The notes beneath the pieces were generated by a model. That model saw nothing but the letters and a program-made list of their open reading frames with translations, was not told where the DNA came from and did not search any database. This document shows, in pieces, positions 1-11,830 of a stretch of 64,000 nucleotides of DNA. This DNA is from Euonymus europaeus. Taxonomy: Eukaryota; Streptophyta; Magnoliopsida; Celastrales; Celastraceae. Every line of letters begins with the position of its first letter. Positions within the stretch are counted from its first letter, which is position 1. The stretch covers positions 17,809,001-17,873,000 of the forward strand of contig OY756972.1 in the NCBI GenBank assembly GCA_963580455.1, written 5' to 3'. The position numbers and the translations under genes were made by a program.

Positions 1-720
1 CATGAGCATTGGAAAGCTCTGTTGAGAGTATTGGGGTACCTAAGCTAAACAAAGAACAATGTTTTGAACTATAGTAAATACCCAGCTATTTTAGAAGGAT
101 ACGATGACGCCAATTGGATTTTGGATTCAGAGGAATCAAAATTTACTAGTGGCTATGCATTCCTTCTTGGAGGGGCGTCTATCTCTTGGAACTCTTCAAA
201 GCAAACGTGCAAGCACAATCAACAATGAAATCATAATTCATCGCTTTGGACAAGGTTGGTGAAGAAGCAGAGTGACTTCGTCACTTCTTAGAGGACATTC
301 CAATATGGCCAAAGCCGGTGTCTGCAATTTGCATTTATTGTGATAATCAAGTTGCAATTGCAAGAGCACACAATTTGATATATAACGGTAAATCTAGACA
401 CATTCGTCGCAGATATAATACCATAAGACAGTTACTCTCTACTGGAATAATTTCCTTAGACGTTTATGGCCGAAATAATGAACACGGTTGAGAACCAATT
501 ACAAATTGGATTAGTGTTGTGTGAGGTTTATTGTCTAGGCTTACATAAACAACTGAAAGTTCAAGGCGTAAATCCATTGACTATTTAAGTAAGTTCGATA
601 GATTTTAACTAGAGAATGTTCAATGTTAAAAGCTACTTATCTCAAAGCAGTATTTTTCCTATTGTACTCTCAGATTTCTGTCGTATCTGAATTGTCATTT
701 GTTTTCATTCATGTGGGGAT
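1..720 (+). pseudogene. Ty1/copia RNase H relic, 3' end of an old element
   Basis: Translation of the first 200 bases gives the copia RNase H signature: HWKALLRVLGYL, then GYDDANW, then [14 protein letters not shown] and SSKQTC. In a living element this domain degrades the RNA strand during reverse transcription. Several in-frame stops and frameshifts follow, so it is dead. Further fragments resembling the RHIRR segment of the domain continue to about 450. The element enters from outside the window, so its 5' part is not visible. It runs into an LTR-like sequence beginning TGTTGGATTTG at 721, preceded by a GTGGGGAT purine-rich tract. Confidence 0.8.
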
Positions 721-1330
721 TGTTGGATTTGAATGTTCAACAAACTAGAGATAAGGGTGATTTTGTGGCTGATTTTGAGGGTCAAAGTGGTTGCAAGTAG
801 GTCCATAAAATCCTCCAACTTTCCTTCTTTTTTGGACCAATTAGTTGGGCTCTGGGGTATAAATAGAGCCCCAAAGCTTGCAAACAACACAATTTTCCAG
901 CAAACTCTCTCACCCTGTTGCTACCAATTTTCTAGCAATATCTCTCATCTCTAGCTATCATTTTCAGTTTCAAATTATGAGAGTATAAGTTCAGTTTTGG
1001 TTCAATTGTATCATTTGTTTTGAAGTATTTCTAACAAGTAGTGAAAGAGTGTTATGTTATATCTTCGGAGGAGTTCGTCCAAAGAGAGCTAAGACACCTG
1101 TGGCTAGACGTAAATCACCTTAAGAAGATTTGGCTAACCGTACCTCACTCCATTCAATCCTTCATCTAATTTTTTCCCTTTTAGTAAGGGTGTTTTTGTT
1201 CTCAATTTTCCATTGATTTATTGCTACCATTCTTGTGATTTCAATTTGGATTTTTATAATTGTATGAATCACACGTATATATAAGTTTTGTTGATTGGGT
1301 GTCAATTTAATTGATTATTTGCCTGTCACT
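721..1330 (+). mobile_element. 3' LTR of the left-edge copia element
   Basis: The sequence begins TGTTGGATTTG directly after a GTGGGGAT purine tract (713-720), the usual copia PPT/LTR junction. A TATAAATA box at 858-865 fits the LTR promoter. The right boundary is not resolved: I see no clear CA end with a target duplication, so about 1330 is an estimate. Confidence 0.6.
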
Positions 1331-1499
1331 TGCCATTTTATAGACAACAAAAATTTATATACCCTTAAAGTGCCATATGAAATGACAAAAAGTTAGATAT
1401 GTCCCACACAATTTTAAATAATTGAATTTGATGATAAAGACGTTTTGTAGTGGCTTTTTAAGAATAGTTATTTAATGCAACTTAAATTTTAGTCAACTA

Positions 1500-1830
1500 A
1501 ACTTCTTCTTAGCGGACATATAGTGTTAGACGCTTACTAAACTTCTTTCGAAATAATATTGCAGTATCAATTGATCACTGGATGGCGATGCCAGATATGA
1601 GTTTGTTAGTTGCTTTAGCATATAATGTGATGTGATATGTTTTTCATCGTGCAGAAAGCTGGACATATTTATCACTTCATACAATCCTCCACCATCTAGT
1701 CAGCATTACACTACACGTAAATGATAATCACAATGTCCAGGGTGATTCGACAGGGGTTATCCAATGCCACCCATTACGTCTGGGTGAATTCGCTGTAAGC
1801 ATTCTTGTGCAACTACATGAGTTATGTGCA
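1500..1830 (+). pseudogene. OTU-like cysteine protease relic (copy 1)
   Basis: This stretch aligns base by base with 63640-63965 in the same orientation, including 25 identical bases at 1758-1782. The copy at 63.5 kb translates into a domain resembling the OTU-like proteases found with plant FAR1/MULE-type transposons. This copy keeps only the middle and C-terminal part, with stops and frameshifts. The assignment rests on the better copy. Confidence 0.55.
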
Positions 1831-2326
1831 TACAGTCTATACAATCTATGTTTTTTTTTTCAATTCATGTGTTTGATTAAATTTAATCCATTGAGTTTTT
1901 CTTAACGTGTCCAAATTTCCCGGCATACGTGCATGTCATGTGTGTTAAAGTGTCTTGTTAAAAGTGACAATTTTGTAATTACTGTAAAATAACGAGGTTC
2001 AAAATGGTAAGGAAATTTCCTAAAAGTTAAAGGAAAATCTAATCTAATATATTGAAAATTCTAAAAAAGTAAAGAAAAAAATTGGTGATAAAACGAAAAA
2101 AGTGACAAAAATGTTTAGCTATATACTAATTTAATAGATTACTAAAATGAAGAAAAAATTGGTAACAAAATCGGTAAGGTGAGGTGTAAATCAAAAGGTG
2201 ACAAATATTTAGCTAAAGCAATAATTTGACACATAAGTCTAGGGGTTTGTTATTGATAAAATATAATATTTCGTCTCTCAACTATACAATTTCATTCGCT
2301 TTTATCCTTGAATTATTTTCTCTTAC

Positions 2327-2830
2327 TAGGCCTCATCAAATGACCCATGGATCTTGGGCCGGCCCGAACTCGGCTCGAGCCCCCGTGGCAAAGCTCAGCT
2401 CGGGTCTGAAGGGACCTCGAGCTTGGACAGCCCGACCTAGGCCTCGGGCAGGCTTGGGCTACATTTCGGGGGTCGAGTCCGAGCCCAAATCCAAGCTCGA
2501 AAAATACAACATACACACACATATATATACATACATATAAATATATCTATATATACATATATATATGTGTGTGTGCGTGTATAGATATATATATATATAT
2601 ATATGTCTGTATGTATATATTTATATATATATATACATATATATTAATTTAATATTTAGACTCAAGTCCATTGGGCCAACCCCGGGACTTGACTTATTGG
2701 CTTGAATTACTTGGGTTAAGGTCGGGCTTGAGCTTACCAAATTGTCCTAGGCCTGGCTCAAAGAGGGTTCTCGGTTTTAGGGCCTGAGTCTAATGTTTTT
2801 GGGCCAGCCCGGCTCGATAATGAGGCCTAA
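2327..2830. mobile_element. GC-rich non-autonomous element, hAT-like, with internal AT microsatellite
   Basis: The ends carry a perfect 10-bp inverted repeat: TAGGCCTCAT at 2327-2336 and ATGAGGCCTA at 2820-2829. The flanks repeat CTCTTAC at 2320-2326 and 2831-2837, extended imperfectly to 8 bp, which fits a hAT target duplication. Both subterminal regions are rich in GGGCC/GGCCC and CTCGAG-like motifs, unlike the AT-rich surroundings. About 120 bp of (TA)n/(GT)n microsatellite sits in the middle (2520-2645). No transposase is encoded; the long ORFs here are artefacts of GC content. Confidence 0.65.
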
Positions 2831-4475
2831 CTCTTACCTTGTCCATTAGATTCACTTTCATCCCTAAATTTCGATTTAGGGGCCCTGGAGTAGAGTGCAT
2901 TAATTCAATTTGAAATCATTTTATTTTAAAAAAATACTTAAAAATCATATATGTAAAGTATTTAGTGTACAGATTAATATCATGTAGTTTTTTGAAGAAA
3001 AAAAATTATTGATAAAATGTCGATGCAAATACGAAATATTCTATCCGTTGGATCAAACACTTATTTAATTTGTTATTATTGGTCAATAAATTTAATTTTT
3101 CTACGTAAAAAAAAAATATGATTATCATCTGAACTTCAAATATTTTTATATTTATTATTTTTTAATATTTTTAAAAAATCAATTAGTATTTTTAATTGTT
3201 ACTATAATGCAGCAGGTCCCCCGAACCCCTATAAAATCCGTCAAATGATTCCGGCGTAGAAAAATCACATGTGTTCATGGTATTTGACCACATCTACATG
3301 AAAAAGTAAATATGATACCTATTAGAAAAGTTATAAAAAAAAAACCCCAATTATGAATTTATGATCCCATCCCCACCGTCCATTCCTCTTCTTCAATTGT
3401 CAAATACTCAAATCCCCAGGCAAAACAAACTTCTTCAGATATTCCCCTAACTTCTCTCCATTCTTATGGAATCCATTCTTTGACTTCGCACACACTCTCT
3501 TCTCTCAATTCTCTTTTTTTAGAATGAAGGTTTTTTATTGGTCTACCCTACTTTAATAAATTAAAAACTCAATGAAAAAGCTACAATTGTCTATCTATTT
3601 TTAAGAAAAATAAAATGAATAATAAATTAAAAACACAATAAATAAAAGATACAAGTATCTCTCTATTTTTAAGAAAAAAGTTTACACTAGAAAACCTATT
3701 CATTAAAAGTTGAAAACAAGCTCATTTAAACAAATAAATAAATAAAGACCAATTATAATTTTTAAAATTGAAATTTAACCAAGGCCCTAATATTTCATAA
3801 TATAATCACCCATCTTTTAAGAAACAATGTCATAATGAATCTCAAATAGCTTAGTTGACAAATTATGTTATATGTAATCCCGAATCATAAATTAAAGTTC
3901 CATCCCCATCCCTCATTCAAAAAAAAAAAAAAAAAGAAACAATGCCGTAAAGCGATAAAATATAAGCAAAAACTAATCCCTTCTCAATTTTCGACTTTTT
4001 GTATTGTGCCTGGTAAGGAGTTTGTCCTAACTAATCCAACCAAACAAGTGAATATATATCTGTAAATCTCGGCTACTAAACCCTCTCTCCCTTGATGGAG
4101 TGACAAGGAACAAATATAATTTTTTTGTCCGATAACTTAAACTCCTAAAAATAACAGTCAAGTTCAATGGGCATTTATTTATAAATATGTTTTCTTTTTT
4201 ACTTTCTACGTTGAACTCCCAAAATTGAACCAGCGATTCCTCTACTCGGCACTTGCACAGAAAGCAACATAAACTACAGATGAAAATCAAACTTAACAGA
4301 ATAAACAATACCAAACCCTTTCTCCTCTTCAAAACCAATTGTATTCGTCGGTGTAAAGAACCTCAACATACATCGGCACCATCTACAATCGCCAAGTCAG
4401 AATTCCTCACTTTTCTATCCATCCCAGCAAGATCGAGTCTAGGTTCATAATTTTCCAACCCACATTTTCCCGTTA

Positions 4476-4548
<73 letters not shown>

Positions 4549-4947
4549 GCAGTCAAGCAGTATTTTTTAGTTTTGATCTTTTTTCATTTAATAGGTTTCG
4601 AATCACACCCTCCTGCACTATGTCTTTAACTGAGTTAAAACTATTCTTCTTTTCATCTCAGATCCTACTTCCTAGTTGTGAAGGGAATTGGCAAATCTAT
4701 TCACAGCCATATCAATGCAAAAAATATTCAAGCAAATGAAAAATCAGAATTAAGTAGGAGGGAACTATAAATACAACTGAATAAAGAGTTGATATTAGCA
4801 CAGTGAAGTTTTTGCTAATCACACTCCAAAAAAACAATGTTCAACAAGACCACTCAAAAAGATGAGTTCCTGCAAGCAAGAAGTGAACCAGAACAAAAAG
4901 ATGCTACAAAATTGTATATCTTAACACGAACACTTATCTCAGTGTCT
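2831..4947. other. AT-rich intergenic DNA with a long TA microsatellite
   Basis: No coding potential that I can support. It contains a (TA)n tract at 4478-4543 and several short A-runs. The part next to 4948 should include the 3' UTR of the pescadillo gene. Confidence 0.6.
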
Positions 4948-7900
4948 CTAATTATTCTTAGACTTCTGAGCTTCTTCGAGCTTTTTCTTCCGTTCCTTGA
5001 GAAGATTAACCCGTGAATGCTTCCGTTCCTTGCCAATCTGGATAGAGGAAAAAGATAAATAGTTACAGATAGTGAGATAGGATATCCCTCATTTTGATAT
5101 ATTGTAGCACAGTAAAACAAGTATGCAGTTCAATATTCTACATTCCACAATTGATAAAACTCCATAAACTATGAAAGTTCTATATCACGCAGAGTACCAC
5201 AAAAATTACCTTAATGGCTTTATACAAGCCCCTCTTTCTACGTGACATCACCAGTGTTGACATATTTTCAGCATCTTCAGCAATTTGGTCAAGGTCAGGG
5301 AGAGTTTCCTCATCAGCCTCTGCATCCTTTCCATGGCTTTGCTCAATTGTGTTTGAGACAGAAGATAAATCATGGACGCCCTGAAGTTCCTTTTTCAATT
5401 CATCATGATACTGCTTCTCATGAGTCATCATCTGTATCCACACAAATTCTAGTGTCAATATGGGCATAAATTAACCAACCAGGAAAATGAAGAAAGCCAA
5501 TAGCAGCACCATTGTCTCACATGCATAGTTCTATTGAATCACCACCTCCCCAAGTTTGAGTTGTTAATGAGTTACATACCTTCTGCCTTTTCTCGGCAGC
5601 TTCAATAGCCTCTGCCCGACTCATATAACCTTCGACCAACAAATTCTGAGGATCATCAATGTCTTCCTTTCCCACACCAGGCATTGGAAGGACTTCATTT
5701 TTGGCAGCAGCCTGCAGCTGTTTAATAGTCCCTGCATAGTCAGGAACATAACCTTCTGCCTCGTGATCAACGAAAGGTGAAAGGTGAGGTGGAGGAACCC
5801 TGTTGGAACGATAAGGATGTTAAAACAATTCATACGCACTCTGCCAAAGATGTTCCAAACTTCCAATATTCAACACAAACAGACCAATAAGACAAGATAT
5901 GACTAAGTAACAACCACAAAAAATGGAGTCCAACCAAATGTAGCAACTAAGAACTATAGCAACAAAGAAACATCGAGTCCAATAAGTGCAGGCAAGTGGG
6001 ATTCCAAAGCAGGGCATAGATTTTCAGGTTGCTTTTAGTATATAAAAAGCAATACCTTCCCACTGAGTAAGCGTCAGTTGGCAATATGATACGAGCATTT
6101 ACACTGTCATAAACCCATTGTGGTTGAATATATTCTCTTGAAAGGTATTTATGGCCCTGAGTTGGCCTGTCGACAATCTACACACCAGAGGAAGAAAAAT
6201 GAACTGTATTCTGGTATGGCTAAAAAATAACAAATCAAACTGGAGGAGCATTTCTGTCAAGCTTCCCGTGGCAAACCTGATAAGTAATGCTCTGATCACC
6301 TTCTGAGAATGGAGCCCCATCTCCATCCCAAGAAACACCACCCCCAAAAGCAGGAATGACAAAAAGCAATGACTCCCGAGGGACCTAAACATTACCATCA
6401 CGCTAATCAGTTCACAGCCCAGCAAAAAAAAGAAAACCACATTAAATGGGCTGGAAATTTTTGCAATGAACATCAATTCTCACCTCTCGGCTCAAAAAGA
6501 ATTTCATATTCTTAAACAGGTTCTTGCACTGTCTAGTATCTTCATCATCATCAGTATCAGCGTCAACATCAACACCTCCAACAAGATGCATCAGGGCACC
6601 AGGTTCATTGGAAGGCAGCTGATACTGAAGTTGGGCAAGTCTTACATCCGACTCATCATGTTGTTTCTTATCTGGCTGAATGTCAACTTGCTCCAAATTC
6701 GATGAGCCAGCCACATGAGGTTCCATTATGGAAGCTCTAGAGCTAGCATCAAAATATCTCGACAACGCATAAAGATCTGAAATATTTGAGCAAAAGCTAA
6801 AATTCATGAATAATCAAGAATACAGAAATCACAGATTATGAAAGTAAACGAAGAAGTTACTGGTCAACTTTTATATAGAAATATTTGAATCAGAACTACG
6901 AAATTTCACTCTAAAAACAGTAGAAAAGCAACCTGCGGCCAAAGCTTCCAGTCGGGGATCAAGAATGGGTGGATACTTCACATTTATAGAATGATACAGC
7001 TTAAAATTCATGAAGGCAAGGAGAGTCTGCAACCAATTAGAAAATTTTCAGCAAACAATCAAACAAGTCAATAACACATACAAATTATCATCAACTAAGC
7101 TGTCCATTTAACATTAAGGGGGAGGGGGAGGGGGAGGGGGAGGGGGAGAATAATAGAGGAAGGATAGACAAAAAACTCATTGATTGAGCTATTTAAAATT
7201 AGTTTCACTGGTTGTGTTTTCACTTTTTTTGGGTCTACGGATGACTGGTAATCATCATGTCAAAAGGTCATTAACAAATATTTTATTTCCATGCTAGTTT
7301 AAGCTCACGAAACTCTACTTTAATGCATAATCAATACACCTTATCCTCACAACTCTATTTTAACGCATAATCAATACACCTTAACCAAGACACAAGTACC
7401 ATCAACTTAGTGAAACCAATCTTGACACATAACACCACATAATATTCTTTTAGAAAAAAGGTGATACCATTAAAAACATGGTACATTCATTTTTTTTAAA
7501 GCAAATTGTGTGGTTTGGTTTCTTTTTTTTCTTAAGTGAAGGAGAGACGATGAGGAAGACGAAAAATAAAGAATAAAGAATATTCTTTAAAGTGCAACCT
7601 CGTAGAACTCCAAAAACGTTAACATAACACCAAAGTCTACGTCATCAGTCAAAACTTGTTGCAATGCATGAGGAGTCAACCATGTGATCTTTTGACCCTC
7701 AACCTCGCCCTGCACAGTTAAACAGCACAAAAATGAGCTAAACAACACAGTTAACTTGATGTATTTAAAGATTTGAAATGGTAAATGTGTGAAATTTAAA
7801 ATTGACTACCTGGTAATATATGCCCTTAACAGATACAAAAACCTTTCTCAATTTATGAGTGCGAGCTATATACGCTTGCCATTCATGACTCAACCTAAAA

Positions 7901-9156
7901 AAGTTCAATACCAAAAGGCTAATCAAGATATGGACAATGAGGGATGATAGATGCATAGTCAAATAACTGATTAAACAATAATCATATCAGCACCAACCTT
8001 CGACAGTTATGAACACGCTTGACCTCGATTTTCACCCTATCAATTGCAGGCAGCACCGCAAATAGGTGCACCAATGTCAGACAATCATCCAAATCTCTTA
8101 GAGCATCAATGAACTTGGGATACCTGCAACACCAAATAATAAATACTACTATGCACATATACACATGTAAAATTATGAATTAGGGAAAGACCGAAAGAGT
8201 AACTATGGAACTTACAAACCTGTCTCGAATGACGTGGTCTAATTTATAACTCGGTTGGCGTGTTAGTAGAATTTTTGCAAGTTCGTTGTTAGCTTTTGCC
8301 TTTGCCTTGGTTATCTTCTTTTGATATGCTCTTATTTCCCTTTTCTTCTCAAGTAATGGATCATGTTGAATGAAGGCAATGTCCTTCACGTGATAATAAG
8401 TGTGGTGATTCCCTTTAACCTTCTTCTTTGGTTCCCGAGGAAATACACCTTTGTAAATGCATAATTCCCTACATTTTGGAAACAAATAAAAACACTAATC
8501 ACGCAACAAATAAATCAGAGCCTAAATACTATATCCTGAATATGCATAATCATTCCACACACAAATACAGCTAGAGTAACAGAAACATTTCTGGAAATCC
8601 AATTTGGAAGAACGAATCACATTCTGTTGCCCAGTTGATCTCGGGAGGTTTGGAGGACTGGCTAGAGGTTGATAATATCAATTGGGGGAAAAAAATGTGG
8701 AAAGTGAATTAAGGACATGGGTTGACTTCTGCAGAGGCAGTTCAAAGAAGAAGACAATCAATTCTTGAATGGAACAACGTCGTGCTGTAAACCACACAAA
8801 TATATCGTATTTACCGTATCAATCTGCATATACATGTACATACACAGAAATTTACATGTGTAAATATGTATTTTCCTATAGACTGAGAGGCATAGAGGAA
8901 AGCAGACACAGAGACAAAGACGCAGACAGACCTGAAAAGTTTTAGAGTAACTTGGAGCTGCTTGACAGCTTGAGACCTGGTAACGTATCTGGCGGCGTTG
9001 CCTTCCTTTTTCTTTCCCTGGAAAAATCCAAAAGAAATTTGAGAAGGGAGAGCGATAGAGTAACAAAAAACGAAAACTATAAATTGAAAAAATATATTAT
9101 GAAATTGATAAACAAGAACTTCTATTACTTACAGGAGGTCTATAATGCTTCACCAT
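4948..9156 (-). CDS. PES: Pescadillo homolog (PES), ribosome biogenesis
   Basis: Pescadillo works in the nucleolus with BOP1 and WDR12 (the PeBoW complex) in maturation of the large ribosomal subunit. I assembled 13 coding exons, all with GT-AG borders and continuous phase: 9133-9156, 8932-9017, 8220-8468, 7998-8123, 7810-7894, 7599-7709, 6933-7026, 6484-6776, 6277-6384, 6056-6177, 5580-5799, 5210-5431, 4948-5037. The product is 609 aa, close to the roughly 590 aa of the Arabidopsis protein. The N-terminus starts [20 protein letters not shown], followed by the family hallmark [12 protein letters not shown] and [15 protein letters not shown]. An acidic linker ([12 protein letters not shown]) precedes the BRCT domain at about residues 345-432. 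The basic tail resembles a nucleolar targeting signal. The reading frame is intact, and the first ATG of the conserved start was used. Confidence 0.95.
7118..7148. repeat. (GGGGGA)n simple repeat in a PES intron
   Basis: Five to six tandem GGGGGA units lie in the intron between coding exons 6 and 7. A separate near-perfect 44-bp tandem pair (CATAATCAATACACCTTA units) lies nearby at about 7311-7384. Confidence 0.9.
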
Positions 9157-9234
9157 AGTTGTCGGTCAACAGAAACAGAGTGCGGGAGCAGAAGAGCGGT
9201 TGCGGAGAATGAAAAAAACAGAAGAGGAAGTTGA

Positions 9235-9346
9235 TTAGGGTTTTTGTTAGGAACCCTGTGGAAATTTTATAGGCCTGGGCCTAGTCTAAGTGGACCCATC
9301 AGGAAGAAGTATTAAATCAATATTTTGGGCCATGCCTAATTGGGCC
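9235..9346 (-). promoter_or_regulatory. Telo-box plus three site II motifs upstream of PES
   Basis: A telo-box (AAACCCTAA on the minus strand, 9235-9243) lies 79 bp upstream of the PES start codon. TGGGCC site II elements follow at 9276-9281, 9326-9331 and 9341-9346. In plants this pairing is typical of genes for ribosomal proteins and ribosome assembly factors and supports growth-linked expression (TCP factors on site II). It agrees with the function of the gene it precedes. The transcription start itself is not visible. Confidence 0.7.
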
Positions 9347-9976
9347 CATAATGAGAAAGTATGAAATCAGTCTGAAACATGTCTATTTTTGCCGACCTTG
9401 GAGATTTGCCGATATCAAATCCAGAAACCTCGGAGATCCCCGATCTCCAATCTGACAGTTATCATTTGTATTTCTATTAGTATTTCATTTTGAACTCAAC
9501 GCCTCCAATGCGTTTCCAATTTCGTTTTGCCTTCTTTGATTTGCTGGAGTTACACTGGGTCGTGTAACGGTTTATGACCGCTAAAGAGTTTAGGTCAAAT
9601 TTCGATTAGGTTAGTACAACATTTAGACACTGAAAAATGGGTTATGCTCTATTTTGTACATCAAAAGTCAAAACGTTCTAATTCAGTTGTTTAGAGTGAA
9701 AATTTGTTCCAATTTACATACTCGGACACTTTGTACATTCCAGTGTCATTGACTTTAAGACAGGGTTTTGATGGGGGAGCAAAGAAGCAGATGCTATAGC
9801 GGAACTGATTGCAAAAGAGGGGAAATTGCCCACATTAAAATTACTTTATGGGCCCAGGTGTGTTAGATATCAAAAGACTGCTTAGCAACCGTCACACAAG
9901 TGCGAAATATTGTAGTGAACCAGAAAAATTGGGTAAATGTTAGATGGGTAATCATCATACAATTGGGGTGGTGAAT
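9347..9976. other. Intergenic, no gene recognised
   Basis: A short stretch at 9777-9860 can be read as an open, coding-like peptide (EADAIAELIAKEGKLPTLKL), but it has no start, soon reaches stops, and matches no family I can name. Nothing else is visible. Confidence 0.5.
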
Positions 9977-10580
9977 GGAGGGTCTTGGATTGAGATTTTG
10001 GAGAGTTAAGTATGGTTAGATGAGAAGGGTTATGGAGTGATTATCCTTATTTATCATTGTTTGGATAAAATGTAAAATTATTCTCCCTTCCTTAACCCTG
10101 TTGGAATTGGATGTGAACGACATGACCACTTCAAAGTTGTTAGTCCAACCCACTGTATAGGTGGGTTAATTTGGTCAAGTCAAAGGTAGCTCACCAAATA
10201 TGTGGGTGGTTCGTATTTTGTTTTCATATTCGTCTCATATGTATGTGTATTTGTTTTTGTATGCGTAAATTAATAAATTAAGCAATTCATCTATTGTACA
10301 GTTATTAAATTGTAGCAATTCATTTGTGGTTCAAGTTGCTTATTATTGTATGTATAATCAATTATATTATTTGATCTACTGTTCGCATGCTTGGATATAT
10401 AATAAGTTCTCATCATTATTAAATTGCTCGATTATATTCCAACAAACCCTCCATTACCTTTCTTAATCCTGTCTCTCCGACTCTCCCAATCCAAGCAGGA
10501 TAAAAGAAAAAAAAAAACTCCTCCTTTAATCCTCCATACTTAACCACTTAACCCTCTTCTTTCCCAATCCAAGGACGTCC
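9977..10580. mobile_element. Tourist-like (PIF/Harbinger) MITE, interrupted by a solo LTR
   Basis: The left end GGAGGGTCTTGGATTG (9977-9992) matches the reverse complement of the right end (10565-10580, GGACGTCCTTGGATTG) at 13 of 16 positions. The subterminal parts are also related (GAGTTAAG, TTAAGTATGG). The style equals that of the better preserved MITE at 48951-49331. A TTA follows the right end, but the left flank is AAT, so the target duplication is lost or the boundary is off by a few bases. Confidence 0.5.
10099..10444 (+). mobile_element. Solo LTR, copia type
   Basis: The sequence starts TGTTGGAATT and ends AATTCCAACA-like (ATTCCAACA), an LTR with paired termini. It is flanked by a perfect 5-bp target duplication AACCC at 10094-10098 and 10445-10449. 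No internal retrotransposon sequence is present, so this is a 346-bp solo LTR left by LTR-LTR recombination. It lies inside the Tourist-like element, so it is the younger of the two. Orientation is not firmly set. Confidence 0.85.
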
Positions 10581-11830
10581 TTAAGTGGAGTCTTTTATCT
10601 CACGTCATCAAAAGTAGGCAAGCTTTGAACAACTAAATAAGAATCAATTCAACTTAACCATATTGTTGTGGTATTCAATAGATCATATCAGATCTCTATG
10701 ATTTTGAAAGGCAAGAGCCCCTAGAATATCTAGTGGTGAGACTCCGTGAATATGGTAGAGAGATTATGGGTGGAGAGGCGATTGGAAAATGAAAAAAAAA
10801 ATGAGAGAGTTTAGGGTTTCGATCTCAGTTGTTGGTTAAATTCAACGACTTAGATTTCAATCCATTTTAATTCTGATTTATTTTATTTTATATATATATA
10901 AAAGTTTTCACTCATATGCACATAACTTTTAGGGTCACTTTTAAAATTCAAAAAAAAAATTAATTTTAAAAAAATTGTATTTGTGTTTGATTGATTTTAC
11001 GAATCTAACAATATATTTTTTGTTCTAAACAAATTTCAAATGCAATCTAAAAAGTGTATGAAATATTTTGTGTTTTATATCCAACGATCTATGATTATTA
11101 TACACTTTTAAACTTAGATTTAATTTTTATTTTGAAGGAAAAATATATCGTTGAATTCATAAAATCGTTTAGAATATAAATATAATTTTTCCAATTTTTT
11201 TTAAAATTTCTAAGGCTTCTTAAATGCACGTAAAAGAGAATCCTCCACCATGTCATTGCAATCAGTCAAGTCACCAATTTCTTCATACCAGAATATAGTG
11301 AAACTTGGACGGCAGCATAATGGTCAACCCGCCATATACACGTGTTGGATACTGAAAGGACAAAATTATCTTTCACCTATATGTAACCCAATTTCGATAG
11401 GCAACTCAAAGCGGCTATAATCACATGCATTTATATATACGTGTGTGTGAGAGTTGTAAAGCGTTACGGTCATACATTCAGCTTTAATCTGATAATTTTT
11501 TAAAATATAATTTAAGACGAGGTAGTTATCGTTCATGCAACGATGATGATTGATGAGCGGGGAAGAAAACATATAATTAGGGTTTATGACCAGTAAAGAG
11601 CTTCTCCAGCATATGCACGCTACTCAGTTATCCCAGGATACCATTCTTAGCAGCCGCTTTGGGGAATCCACAACTGATGCCATGTAGATGGCCAGCCAAA
11701 GGGCTTGGTGATCCTTGTCTGAAGCGAGCCAGTTCAATTTGCTTACTCCAGATTCCAGAAAATACCAGTAACTTCTACGCCAATCTTCATCCCGCTCACC
11801 TCAGAGGAGCCATTATTGTCCTCAGAAGTT
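10581..11830. other. Intergenic DNA and likely MKK3 3' UTR
   Basis: AT-rich sequence without a supportable gene. The last 200 bases before 11831 are less AT-rich and probably belong to the 3' UTR of the MKK3 gene on the minus strand. Confidence 0.5.

Noticed and set aside
2226..2540. ORFs on both strands in the GC-rich block
   Set aside because: Low stop-codon density caused by GC-rich transposon arms; product is Pro/Arg/Gly-biased without family features.
9777..9860. Coding-like peptide between PES and the Tourist-like element
   Set aside because: Only about 28 codons, no start and no recognised family; insufficient evidence for a gene or named relic.
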